A stretch of DNA of 11,367 nucleotides from a bacterium (GTDB lineage: Bacteria; Nitrospinota_A; UBA7883; JACRGQ01): the NCBI GenBank assembly GCA_021815535.1, contig JAKAGL010000051.1, forward strand, positions 1 to 11,367, written 5' to 3'. Under the pieces are notes generated by a model that made no database searches, was not told the origin of the DNA, and saw only the letters and a program-made list of their open reading frames with translations. A program made the translations under genes and the position numbers. Positions 1 to 5,540 of the stretch are shown piece after piece (position 1 is the first letter of the stretch; each line of letters opens with the position of its first letter).

Positions 1-990
1 ATGGGTGGAGCCATTCAAAAACTGTTATCAGTCACCGGCTCCGTGTCAACCGTTGTGGGGACGCCCGGTGCGGTGGGTACCGCCGACGGCCCCATGGCAT
101 CGGCACGGTTCAATTACCTGTATGGCATCACCTCCGACGGGCGCAATCTCTATATCACCGATCAAAGCAACGGCACCATAAGGAAAGTTGTAATTGCCAC
201 CGGCGCGGTCAGCACCCTTGCCGGAACCGCTGGTGCAACAGGCTCGGCTGACGGAGCCGGCGCGGCCGCGCGGTTTTATCTTCCTGAAGGGATCACCACT
301 GACGGCCTGAATCTTTACGTGGCGGACCGGCAAAACAGCACCATACGCAAAATCGTTATCGCGACCGGCGTGGTCTCCACCCTTGCGGGGCGCCCCGCGA
401 TTCCCGGAGCCGCCGACGGTACCGGTACGGTGGCGCGGTTCAACGAGCCGAACGGCATCACCACCGACGGAAAGTTCCTCTATGTGACTGACAAAAAGAG
501 CAACACCATCCGAAAGGTCGCTATCGCCACCGGTGCGGTCACCACCATAGCCGGTAAAGCAGGCGAGGGAGGTTCCACCGACGGTACCGGTTCCGCCGCC
601 CGGTTCACCAGTCCGGCAGGTATCACTACGGATGGAAAAGACCTGTATGTGGCGGATCAATACAGCTATTGCATCAGGAAGATCGTTATCGCCACCGGCG
701 CGGTCACCACTATCGCCGGAAAAGGCGGGGTATCGGGGACAGCGGACGGCAAAGGCAACGCCGCGCTCTTCAGCGGGCCGGTCGGCATCACTACCGACGG
801 GACAAACCTCTATGTGACCGAATCGCTGAAAAATACGGTCCGCAAGGTGGTTATCTCCACCGGCGCGGTCACCACGCTTTCCGGCAGTGGCGGCGCGGAG
901 GCATTTAAAACCCCCAAAGGAATCACGTCGGATGGAACTTACCTCTACATCGCCGACTACGGCAGCCAAACCGTCAAGAAGGTCAAATAG
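1..990 (+). CDS. NHL-repeat beta-propeller protein, probably 5'-truncated by the window edge
   Basis: The reading frame is open from the first base and ends at TAG 988-990. The protein is almost entirely repeats. The motif G-I-T-(T/S)-D-G-x-x-L-Y-(V/I)-(A/T)-D/E begins at residues 42, 97, 152, 207, 262 and 307, each followed by a T-I-R-K-V-V-I-A-T-G-A-V-T-T-(L/I)-A-G type strand pair. This is the NHL-repeat pattern of a beta-propeller, and six copies suit a six-bladed propeller. Residues 5-30 already match the second half of a repeat. That would allow the two termini to close one blade together, but it also means a repeat is probably split by the window start. No signal peptide is visible, although such proteins are often exported, so the ATG at position 1 is probably an internal Met. 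NHL propellers usually bind proteins or ligands; the specific role cannot be told from sequence. A terminator follows the stop codon. Confidence 0.85.
   Translation: MGGAIQKLLSVTGSVSTVVGTPGAVGTADGPMASARFNYLYGITSDGRNLYITDQSNGTIRKVVIATGAVSTLAGTAGATGSADGAGAAARFYLPEGITTDGLNLYVADRQNSTIRKIVIATGVVSTLAGRPAIPGAADGTGTVARFNEPNGITTDGKFLYVTDKKSNTIRKVAIATGAVTTIAGKAGEGGSTDGTGSAARFTSPAGITTDGKDLYVADQYSYCIRKIVIATGAVTTIAGKGGVSGTADGKGNAALFSGPVGITTDGTNLYVTESLKNTVRKVVISTGAVTTLSGSGGAEAFKTPKGITSDGTYLYIADYGSQTVKKVK
124..918 (+). repeat. In-frame tandem repeats, 165 bp per unit, inside the NHL gene
   Basis: The GIT(T/S)DG codons start at 124, 289, 454, 619, 784 and 919. That is four steps of exactly 165 bp (55 codons) and a last step of 135 bp. 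The units are similar at the DNA level as well, for example around the Ala-Thr-Gly-Ala-Val segment. This suggests internal duplication. The last unit is shortened by 10 residues between the strand pair and the next GIT motif. Confidence 0.85.
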
Positions 991-1032
991 AGAAAAATAG
1001 CCCATATCTTTGATCGCCTTTACATCATAGCG

Positions 1033-1059
1033 GGGGGATGCGCAACCATCCCCCTTTTT
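1033..1059 (+). terminator. Rho-independent terminator of the NHL gene
   Basis: GGGGGATG (1033-1040) pairs perfectly with CATCCCCC (1047-1054) around a six-base loop, followed by five T (1055-1059). It lies 43 bases after the stop codon of the propeller gene. Confidence 0.85.
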
Positions 1060-1062
1060 ATT

Positions 1063-1083
1063 AAAAAAGCGGCTAAGAGCCGC
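1063..1083 (-). terminator. Possible minus-strand terminator directly behind the plus-strand one
   Basis: GCGGCT (1069-1074) and AGCCGC (1078-1083) form a six-base-pair stem with a three-base loop. Read on the minus strand, the stem is followed by six T (complement of A 1063-1068). This is the layout of an intrinsic terminator for leftward transcription. No minus-strand gene is evident between here and the divergent region, so it may simply block antisense reading into the propeller gene. Confidence 0.5.
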
Positions 1084-1128
1084 CTGCTTAAGACGGCTAT
1101 TTATTCCGGCCATTTAGTTTAAATAAAT

Positions 1129-1151
1129 AACTAGCGTTTCATCCGCTAGTT
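1129..1151. promoter_or_regulatory. Perfect 8-bp inverted repeat upstream of amiC, candidate operator or activator site
   Basis: AACTAGCG (1129-1136) and CGCTAGTT (1144-1151) are perfect inverted copies around seven bases. There is no T-tract, so a terminator is unlikely. The centre lies about 90 bp upstream of the -24 element of the sigma-54-like promoter, a usual distance for an enhancer-binding-protein site. It also overlaps where the -35 of a possible sigma-70 promoter (TATAAT at 1158-1163) would fall. Binding of any regulator is inferred. Confidence 0.45.
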
Positions 1152-1157
1152 ATGGTA

Positions 1158-1163
1158 TATAAT
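1158..1163 (+). promoter_or_regulatory. Perfect -10 hexamer (TATAAT) of a possible sigma-70 promoter for amiC
   Basis: TATAAT at 1158-1163 is an exact -10 match in an AT-rich stretch. No good -35 lies 16-18 bp upstream, because that position falls inside the inverted repeat at 1129-1151. A transcript starting near 1170 would have a leader of about 90 bases. That leader contains a hairpin at 1182-1207: ATCG-ACGC pairs with GCGT-TA-CGAT, with a two-base bulge and an eight-base loop. The weak -35 suggests activator dependence, or that this is not the main promoter. Confidence 0.35.
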
Positions 1164-1227
1164 CTACATAATACTTAACGTATCGACGCTTTCGGTGGCG
1201 TTACGATTTTGGGGGTAATTTCTATTG

Positions 1228-1244
1228 CTGGCACAAATATTGCC
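1228..1244 (+). promoter_or_regulatory. Sigma-54 (RpoN) type -24/-12 promoter in front of amiC
   Basis: TGGCAC at 1229-1234 and TTGC at 1240-1243 give the diagnostic GG-N10-GC spacing (GG 1230-1231, GC 1242-1243). This agrees with the known TGGCACG-N4-TTGC consensus except for A in place of the G at 1235. Transcription would start near 1254-1256, leaving a leader of only about eight bases before the ATG at 1263, which is short. RpoN promoters need an AAA+ activator bound upstream; the palindrome at 1129-1151 is a candidate site. This is a sequence match only. Confidence 0.5.
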
Positions 1245-1262
1245 TTCTCTTCAGCAGGTAGT

Positions 1263-3212
1263 ATGAAAACAGGTAAATTATTTGCCGCTATTGTAGCAGC
1301 CGTATTTTTATCAAGCGGTTATGCTTTTGCTTCGTCCGATCCTTCAGTGGCCGCCTATAAAAAAGCGGCGGATTACTATCACAAGCTGGAGGGATCAAAC
1401 AAAAATGTGAGCCGCCGACAGCTTGAAAGAAGCCTGGAGCTGTTCAAGGCGATCTACAAAAAATATCCCCGTGCCGCCAAAACCCCCGAAGCCATTTTCA
1501 TGTCCGGCCAGTTGCACGGCGATCTCTATTACCGCTATCACCGCAAAGTCGACAAGCAAAGCGCCCTGACGATTTACCGCGTGTTAGTTCGCACGTATCC
1601 GGATCACTCCCTTGCGGATGATGCGCTGTACCATTCCGGCGAGCTTCGGCTGAAAGACGGCGATACCGTTGAGGCAATGGCGGATTTCCGCGGCCTTCTG
1701 CGGTGGTTCCCGAAAGGGGACAAGGCCCCCATGGCGAAAATTATGATAGACAAGCTTCAAAAAGACATCCGCCACTCAAAATACTCCCTCCCCAAGATAA
1801 AGACGGAACACGCAAAAGCGGAACCGCCGCCAGAACCTGATTTCAAGCGGGTGCGCTATTGGGCAAACGATACCTACGCCCGCGTTGTCTTCGATGTAAG
1901 CAAACGGATACATTACAAAATAGAGCGGGACGATACGACAAACAAGATCACCGTTGATATTCTTGGCGGCCAGGGCAACGGCGCATCCGATCAATCGATC
2001 AAGCCCCCCAGCGGCATGGTGCAGTCGATTGATATCAGCTCCCCCAGCAGTGAGATCAGCCGGGTGGTCTTGAATCTGAAGGCGAGGGGAAACTACAACA
2101 CGATGGAGCTTTCCAATCCCGAAAGGATCGTCATCGACATCAATGTTGACGATAAGCCGGTTGCCGCCGGCCTGCCAATCCAGCCCGAGGCGGCCCAAAA
2201 CGGCGCCCCTGCGACCGTCGAATCGGCGGTTAAACAACCCGAAGACAAACCAGCCGTTGTGGCGGATGGCCTGACCACCCCCAAAGTTATGGTCGATCTG
2301 AATGCGCCGGTCATCAATCCTCTTCCGCCTGCCGCAACCGGCGCCGAAGCGGGACTCGCCGCCGGAGCCACTGCAGGAAACGCGGTAGCCGAAGCCGCCG
2401 CCAACACTGCCGGCTTGGCCGAAGCCGGACTTGTCCCGGATGGCCATCCCGTAGCGCCCGACGTCTCCAAAGATGTACAAAAAGCAAGCTTTACACCGGC
2501 GCCGGAATTTAAGATCAAGACCATCGTGATAGATCCCGGCCACGGCGGCAAGGATCCGGGAGCCATTGGGCATGGTGGCCTGCGCGAAAAAGACGTGGCG
2601 CTCGACATCGCCTTGCGCCTTGAAAAACTCGTAAAAACAAACTGTAACTGCCGCGTTCTGCTTACCCGCCGCACCGATGTTTTCATCCCGCTGGAAGAGC
2701 GGACCGCCTTTGCCAACACCAACGATGCCGATCTCTTTATCTCCATCCATGCCAACAGCAACAAAAAGCGGAATGTCAGCGGCGTGGAGACCTATTTCCT
2801 CAGTCCCGCCCGCAGCAAAGAGGAAGGGTATGTGGCGGCGCAGGAAAACATGATGAACCAGGAAAGCGACGATGAGGACATCAACGACCTGGCATTCATC
2901 CTTTACGATATGCAAAGCACCGATAAAATCAATGAATCGAGCAGGATGGCGGCAATGGTGCAACAATCGCTGGTGGACGGGCTGAAACCGCACCATCGTT
3001 CGCATGACCACGGCGTGAAACAGGCAATGTTTTATGTGTTGCACGGCGCGCGGATGCCCTCGGTTCTCGTTGAAACCTCGTTTATCAGCAATCCGAAAGA
3101 AGAAAAGTTGTTACGTAGCGCAACATACCGCGAGGAGATCGCCGAAGGAATCGCTGGCGGTGTTTCCAACTACCGGCGCGAGACGCAAATGGCGTTTCTC
3201 ACCCCGGAGTAA
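1263..3212 (+). CDS. amiC: N-acetylmuramoyl-L-alanine amidase, AmiC type: N-terminal helical repeats, AMIN domain, amidase_3
   Basis: A periplasmic zinc amidase that cuts the bond between MurNAc and L-Ala in peptidoglycan, typically to separate daughter cells. The 649-residue protein starts with a signal peptide (MKTG, hydrophobic core, likely cut after AFA at about residue 23). TPR-like helices follow (about 30-175), then an AMIN targeting domain (about 194-300) and an Ala/Pro-rich linker (about 305-415). The catalytic domain runs from about 418 to the end. Zinc and catalytic residues of the family are present: His427 in DPGHGG, Glu442 in REKD, His496 in SIHAN and Glu604 in VETSF. The frame is open upstream to a TTG at 1209, but the ATG at 1263 is preferred because it places the signal peptide first; its ribosome site is weak (AGG at 1256-1258). 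The N-terminal repeats are additional to the E. coli AmiC plan, and I believe they are common in delta-type lineages. The gene stands alone between long intergenic regions. Confidence 0.93.
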   Translation: MKTGKLFAAIVAAVFLSSGYAFASSDPSVAAYKKAADYYHKLEGSNKNVSRRQLERSLELFKAIYKKYPRAAKTPEAIFMSGQLHGDLYYRYHRKVDKQSALTIYRVLVRTYPDHSLADDALYHSGELRLKDGDTVEAMADFRGLLRWFPKGDKAPMAKIMIDKLQKDIRHSKYSLPKIKTEHAKAEPPPEPDFKRVRYWANDTYARVVFDVSKRIHYKIERDDTTNKITVDILGGQGNGASDQSIKPPSGMVQSIDISSPSSEISRVVLNLKARGNYNTMELSNPERIVIDINVDDKPVAAGLPIQPEAAQNGAPATVESAVKQPEDKPAVVADGLTTPKVMVDLNAPVINPLPPAATGAEAGLAAGATAGNAVAEAAANTAGLAEAGLVPDGHPVAPDVSKDVQKASFTPAPEFKIKTIVIDPGHGGKDPGAIGHGGLREKDVALDIALRLEKLVKTNCNCRVLLTRRTDVFIPLEERTAFANTNDADLFISIHANSNKKRNVSGVETYFLSPARSKEEGYVAAQENMMNQESDDEDINDLAFILYDMQSTDKINESSRMAAMVQQSLVDGLKPHHRSHDHGVKQAMFYVLHGARMPSVLVETSFISNPKEEKLLRSATYREEIAEGIAGGVSNYRRETQMAFLTPE

Positions 3213-3274
3213 ACCGTCCGGTCAGACAATTTTCCCGGTCTAAATAAAAAATTCTCTAAAAATAAGTTTCGGCA

Positions 3275-3288
3275 CGCATAATTATGCG
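3275..3288. promoter_or_regulatory. Perfect 14-bp palindrome, candidate protein-binding site
   Basis: CGCATAATTATGCG reads identically on both strands. It lies 62 bases after the amiC stop, in the AT-rich gap. There is no adjacent T-tract, so it does not look like a terminator. The regulator, if any, is unknown. Confidence 0.35.
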
Positions 3289-3380
3289 CACTTTCGATTT
3301 GCGAAACACCGCTTTGGCGGACAAATTTTCCTTGGCCGCCAACCGGCTTAACAAATTTCCGTTTGGCATCTAACCCTCTT

Positions 3381-3431
3381 AATAAAACTATCCACAGAAT
3401 TTGTTGGCAACATGTGGATATCTTTTTTATT
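3381..3431 (+). terminator. Nested inverted repeat: possible amiC terminator and/or paired DnaA boxes
   Basis: TATCCACA (3389-3396) and TGTGGATA (3413-3420) are perfect inverted copies. Between them lies a second palindrome, TGTTG-G-CAACA (3402-3412). Outside them AATAAAA (3381-3387) matches TTTTATT (3425-3431). As RNA this is a stem followed by TCTTTTTTATT, which resembles an intrinsic terminator, although it lies about 170 bases past the amiC stop. As DNA, CTATCCACA (plus, 3388-3396) and ATATCCACA (minus, 3413-3421) each differ by one base from the DnaA box TTATCCACA and face each other. Sequence alone does not decide between these readings. Confidence 0.45.
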
Positions 3432-3576
3432 CACTAGGCGAATGCCGCAAAAATGGCCTGTTTTTACTGTTTGACTACAAACTAGACAAGATTCAACATC
3501 AATAAAAACAGCGTGATATGCGAAACATTCTCAATCTAAAGGAGTTACGATTTGGGCGCTCTTTACGCCGATCGAG

Positions 3577-3585
3577 TTATCAACA
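3577..3585 (+). promoter_or_regulatory. DnaA-box-like 9-mer
   Basis: TTATCAACA differs by one base from the DnaA box TTATCCACA. It is the third such word in this intergenic region, about 165-190 bases from the inverted pair at 3388-3421. DnaA can act as a transcription factor as well as an initiator. The match is short, so confidence is low. Confidence 0.3.
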
Positions 3586-3830
3586 TTGTCAAGCGGTAAC
3601 TTGAAAAACAACGGAATTCTTGGAGCTTATCTTTTCGGCTAATTACGCTTTTGCAAATCGAAATTTTGGAAAAAATACAAGGCACGGCAAACATGGCGGT
3701 TACAAAACCGGATGAAGGTCACAAACATAGGCCCGGCAAGACACAAACATTGATGAAATATATCACGGCCACACATTCTTTCCGGCAACGCTTCCGACAC
3801 GAGCCGCCGGATGAACCGCGCGGCGGCAAA

Positions 3831-3844
3831 AGCATGGTCATGCT
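3831..3844. promoter_or_regulatory. Inverted repeat just upstream of the ffh promoter
   Basis: AGCATG-GT-CATGCT has perfect six-base arms around two bases. It ends 27 bases before the TTGACA at 3872, where a repressor or activator of ffh could bind. Function is inferred from position only. Confidence 0.25.
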
Positions 3845-3871
3845 CTTTAAACATGGGATGAGGGGAAGTGG

Positions 3872-3900
3872 TTGACAATGCGCTATTCATCATTCAAAAT
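3872..3900 (+). promoter_or_regulatory. Sigma-70 type promoter for the ffh-rplS cluster
   Basis: TTGACA (3872-3877) is a perfect -35. Seventeen bases later CAAAAT (3895-3900) matches four of six -10 positions. Transcription would start near 3907, only about six bases before the preferred ffh ATG at 3913, so the mRNA would be nearly leaderless. No ribosome-binding sequence lies before that ATG, which agrees with this reading. Confidence 0.5.
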
Positions 3901-3912
3901 ACCCGCTTCATT

Positions 3913-5238
3913 ATGTTTGAACAATTAGAGAGCCGTTTATCGGACGCATTTAAGAAAATACGCGGCCTGTCGCAGCTGACCGATGCGAACATGGCCGATG
4001 CATTGCGCGAAGTGCGCCTTGCCCTCCTCGACGCCGACGTCAACCAGGACGTGGTCAAATCATTCATTGAAAAAGTCCGCAAGGACTTCGCCGGCGAAAA
4101 AGTCCACAAGGCTCTCAACCCGGCGCAACAGGTCGTCAAGGTCGTTCACGATGAGCTGGTACAGCTCCTCGGCGGGCAGCAGGCCGGCATCACCATGAAC
4201 CCCAAGGGGCCGACCATCATATTGATGACCGGCCTCCAGGGCTCTGGTAAAACCACCACCACCGCCAAACTCTCGCTCCATCTGAAAAAGGAGGGCTACC
4301 GCCCGATGATGGTCTCCGCGGACGTTTACCGTCCCGCCGCGCGCGACCAACTCACCATTTTGGGTCAACAGCTTGCGATCCCCGTTCACCACCCGGCCGA
4401 ACTGGCCGACCCGGTCAAAATCTGCAAATCCGCCATCAAGGCGCTGAAAGACGAAAAGGCCAACGTTCTGCTGGTGGATACCGCCGGCCGCCTCCAGATC
4501 GATGACGATCTGATGGTGGAACTGGAAAAGATCAAAAAGGAAATCACCCCTTCCGAGGTATTGTTCGTCGCCGACGCCATGACCGGCCAGCAGGCCGCCG
4601 ATGTGGCGAAGGAATTCCACCGCCGCGTCAGCATCACCGGCGTGATACTCACCAAACTGGATGGCGACGCCCGCGGCGGCGCGGCCCTTTCGATAAAATC
4701 GGTCGTCGGCGCGCCGGTGAAATTCACCGGCATCGGTGAAAAGCTTGAGCAATTCGAGGTGTTCCACCCCGACCGGATGGCGCAGCGCATCCTCGGCATG
4801 GGCGACCTGCTTTCACTCATCGAAAAGGCGCAGGACGCATCGGATGAAAAAGAGGCCGAACTGCTCGGCAAAAAAATGTCGTCGGGCGATTTTGACCTGA
4901 ACGACTTCATGAAACAGCTGAAGATGGTGAAAAAAATGGGGCCGCTCGACCAGTTGATGGGTATGCTCCCCGGCATGAAGGTGGCCAAGGATGCGAAGAT
5001 CGACGACGGCGAACTGAAAAAAGTGGAGTCCATCATCAATTCCATGACCAAAGAGGAACGCCGCAACCACCAGCTCATCAACGCCGGCCGCAAGATCCGC
5101 ATCGCGGACGGCAGCGGCATGGAAGTAAGCGATGTGAACCGGCTGCTCAAGCAGTTTTCGCAGATGAAACTCGTCATGAAGAACATTAAAAAGGGGGGCA
5201 TGCCCAACATGCCCATGCGGGGCCGCTTCGGCCTGTAA
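3913..5238 (+). CDS. ffh: Signal recognition particle protein Ffh (SRP54), GTPase
   Basis: Ffh binds 4.5S RNA and hydrophobic signal sequences on nascent chains, and delivers ribosomes to FtsY at the inner membrane. The 441-residue product has the usual N domain (about 1-90), G domain and Met-rich M domain (about 325-441). GTPase motifs are visible: GLQGSGKT (107-114), DTAGR (189-193) and TKLDG (247-251). The M domain has the conserved GMLPGM (about 350-355) and ends in a basic Gly-rich tail. The frame is open back to a GTG at 3868, but the ATG at 3913 gives the normal N terminus (MFEQLESRLSDAF). The upstream residues also overlap the TTGACA promoter box. The ATG lacks a Shine-Dalgarno sequence. 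It is the first gene of a cluster with ribosomal protein and tRNA-modification genes, a common bacterial arrangement. Confidence 0.97.
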   Translation: MFEQLESRLSDAFKKIRGLSQLTDANMADALREVRLALLDADVNQDVVKSFIEKVRKDFAGEKVHKALNPAQQVVKVVHDELVQLLGGQQAGITMNPKGPTIILMTGLQGSGKTTTTAKLSLHLKKEGYRPMMVSADVYRPAARDQLTILGQQLAIPVHHPAELADPVKICKSAIKALKDEKANVLLVDTAGRLQIDDDLMVELEKIKKEITPSEVLFVADAMTGQQAADVAKEFHRRVSITGVILTKLDGDARGGAALSIKSVVGAPVKFTGIGEKLEQFEVFHPDRMAQRILGMGDLLSLIEKAQDASDEKEAELLGKKMSSGDFDLNDFMKQLKMVKKMGPLDQLMGMLPGMKVAKDAKIDDGELKKVESIINSMTKEERRNHQLINAGRKIRIADGSGMEVSDVNRLLKQFSQMKLVMKNIKKGGMPNMPMRGRFGL

Positions 5239-5244
5239 TTAACC

Positions 5245-5264
5245 AGACGGATCTTCCGTTTTTT
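5245..5264 (+). terminator. Small terminator-like hairpin between ffh and rpsP, possible attenuator
   Basis: ACGGA (5247-5251) pairs with TCCGT (5255-5259) around a three-base loop. The stem extends by a G-T and an A-T pair (AG at 5245-5246) and runs into a T-tract up to 5264. The short stem suggests partial rather than full termination. It sits six bases after the ffh stop, just before the strong rpsP ribosome site AAAAGGAG (5266-5273). Confidence 0.45.
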
Positions 5265-5282
5265 CAAAAGGAGTAAGGAACA

Positions 5283-5540
5283 ATGGCAGTTATTATCAGG
5301 CTCACCCGGCACGGGGCGAAAAGCAAACCCTTCTACCGCATCGTTGCGGCGGACAAGCGGTATTGCCGCGACGGACGCTTCCTCGAGATCATCGGCACCT
5401 ACGATCCCCGCAGCCGTAAGACCGTCATGGTGAAAGAAGCCGCTGAAAAGTGGATCAACACCGGCGCACAGCTTTCCGACACCGTGAAAAAGATCTTCGC
5501 GAAGGAAGGGGTCAGCCCCGTCGCCGCGGCCGCCAAGTAA
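5283..5540 (+). CDS. rpsP: Small ribosomal subunit protein S16
   Basis: S16 binds 16S rRNA in the 30S body and is needed for 30S assembly. The 85-residue product carries the family's opening AVIIRLTRHGAKSKPFYRIV and then RDGRFLEIIGTYDP, and ends in an Ala-rich tail; this is the usual length. The ATG follows a strong Shine-Dalgarno sequence, AAAAGGAG at 5266-5273, nine bases upstream. It heads the classic rpsP-rimM-trmD-rplS block, with a KH gene inserted as in many non-enteric bacteria. Confidence 0.98.
   Translation: MAVIIRLTRHGAKSKPFYRIVAADKRYCRDGRFLEIIGTYDPRSRKTVMVKEAAEKWINTGAQLSDTVKKIFAKEGVSPVAAAAK

Larger units (their letters stand above)
3213..3912. other. Long intergenic region between amiC and ffh, AT-rich in its left part, with several palindromes
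   Basis: No recognisable gene lies here. The first 430 bases are clearly more AT-rich than the flanking genes. They hold a 14-bp palindrome (3275-3288), an inverted repeat TTGGCGG/CCGCCAA (3314-3320 with 3336-3342), near-identical ACAAATTT(T)CC words at 3321 and 3351, a nested palindrome (3381-3431) and CTGTTTTTA/TAAAAACAG (3458-3466 with 3503-3511). Two short open frames are visible: TTG 3552 to TAA 3599 (15 codons after AAAGGAG) and ATG 3693 to TGA 3875 (60 codons, basic, His-rich, similar to nothing I know). Neither is convincing. The part from about 3640 is richer in GC and contains GCCGCC/GGCGGC (3803-3808 with 3822-3827). I saw no SRP RNA, tmRNA or tRNA signature. Confidence 0.7.

Noticed and set aside
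46..1113. 355-codon minus-strand open frame opposite the NHL gene
   Set aside because: It mirrors the tandem repeats of the plus-strand gene, has no recognisable domain and runs through the plus-strand terminator.
1776..3044. 422-codon minus-strand open frame opposite amiC
   Set aside because: It lies wholly inside a gene with intact catalytic motifs; composition is that of an antisense shadow.
3545..3568. Second sigma-54-like promoter (GG-N10-GC at 3555-3568)
   Set aside because: Only the GG and GC spacing fits; the TGGCAC and TTGC context is absent, and no gene starts just downstream.
3868..3912. Earlier GTG start for ffh
   Set aside because: It would add 15 residues not seen in the family, and its codons overlap the TTGACA promoter box. 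GAGGGGAA lies directly before it but too close for a normal ribosome site.
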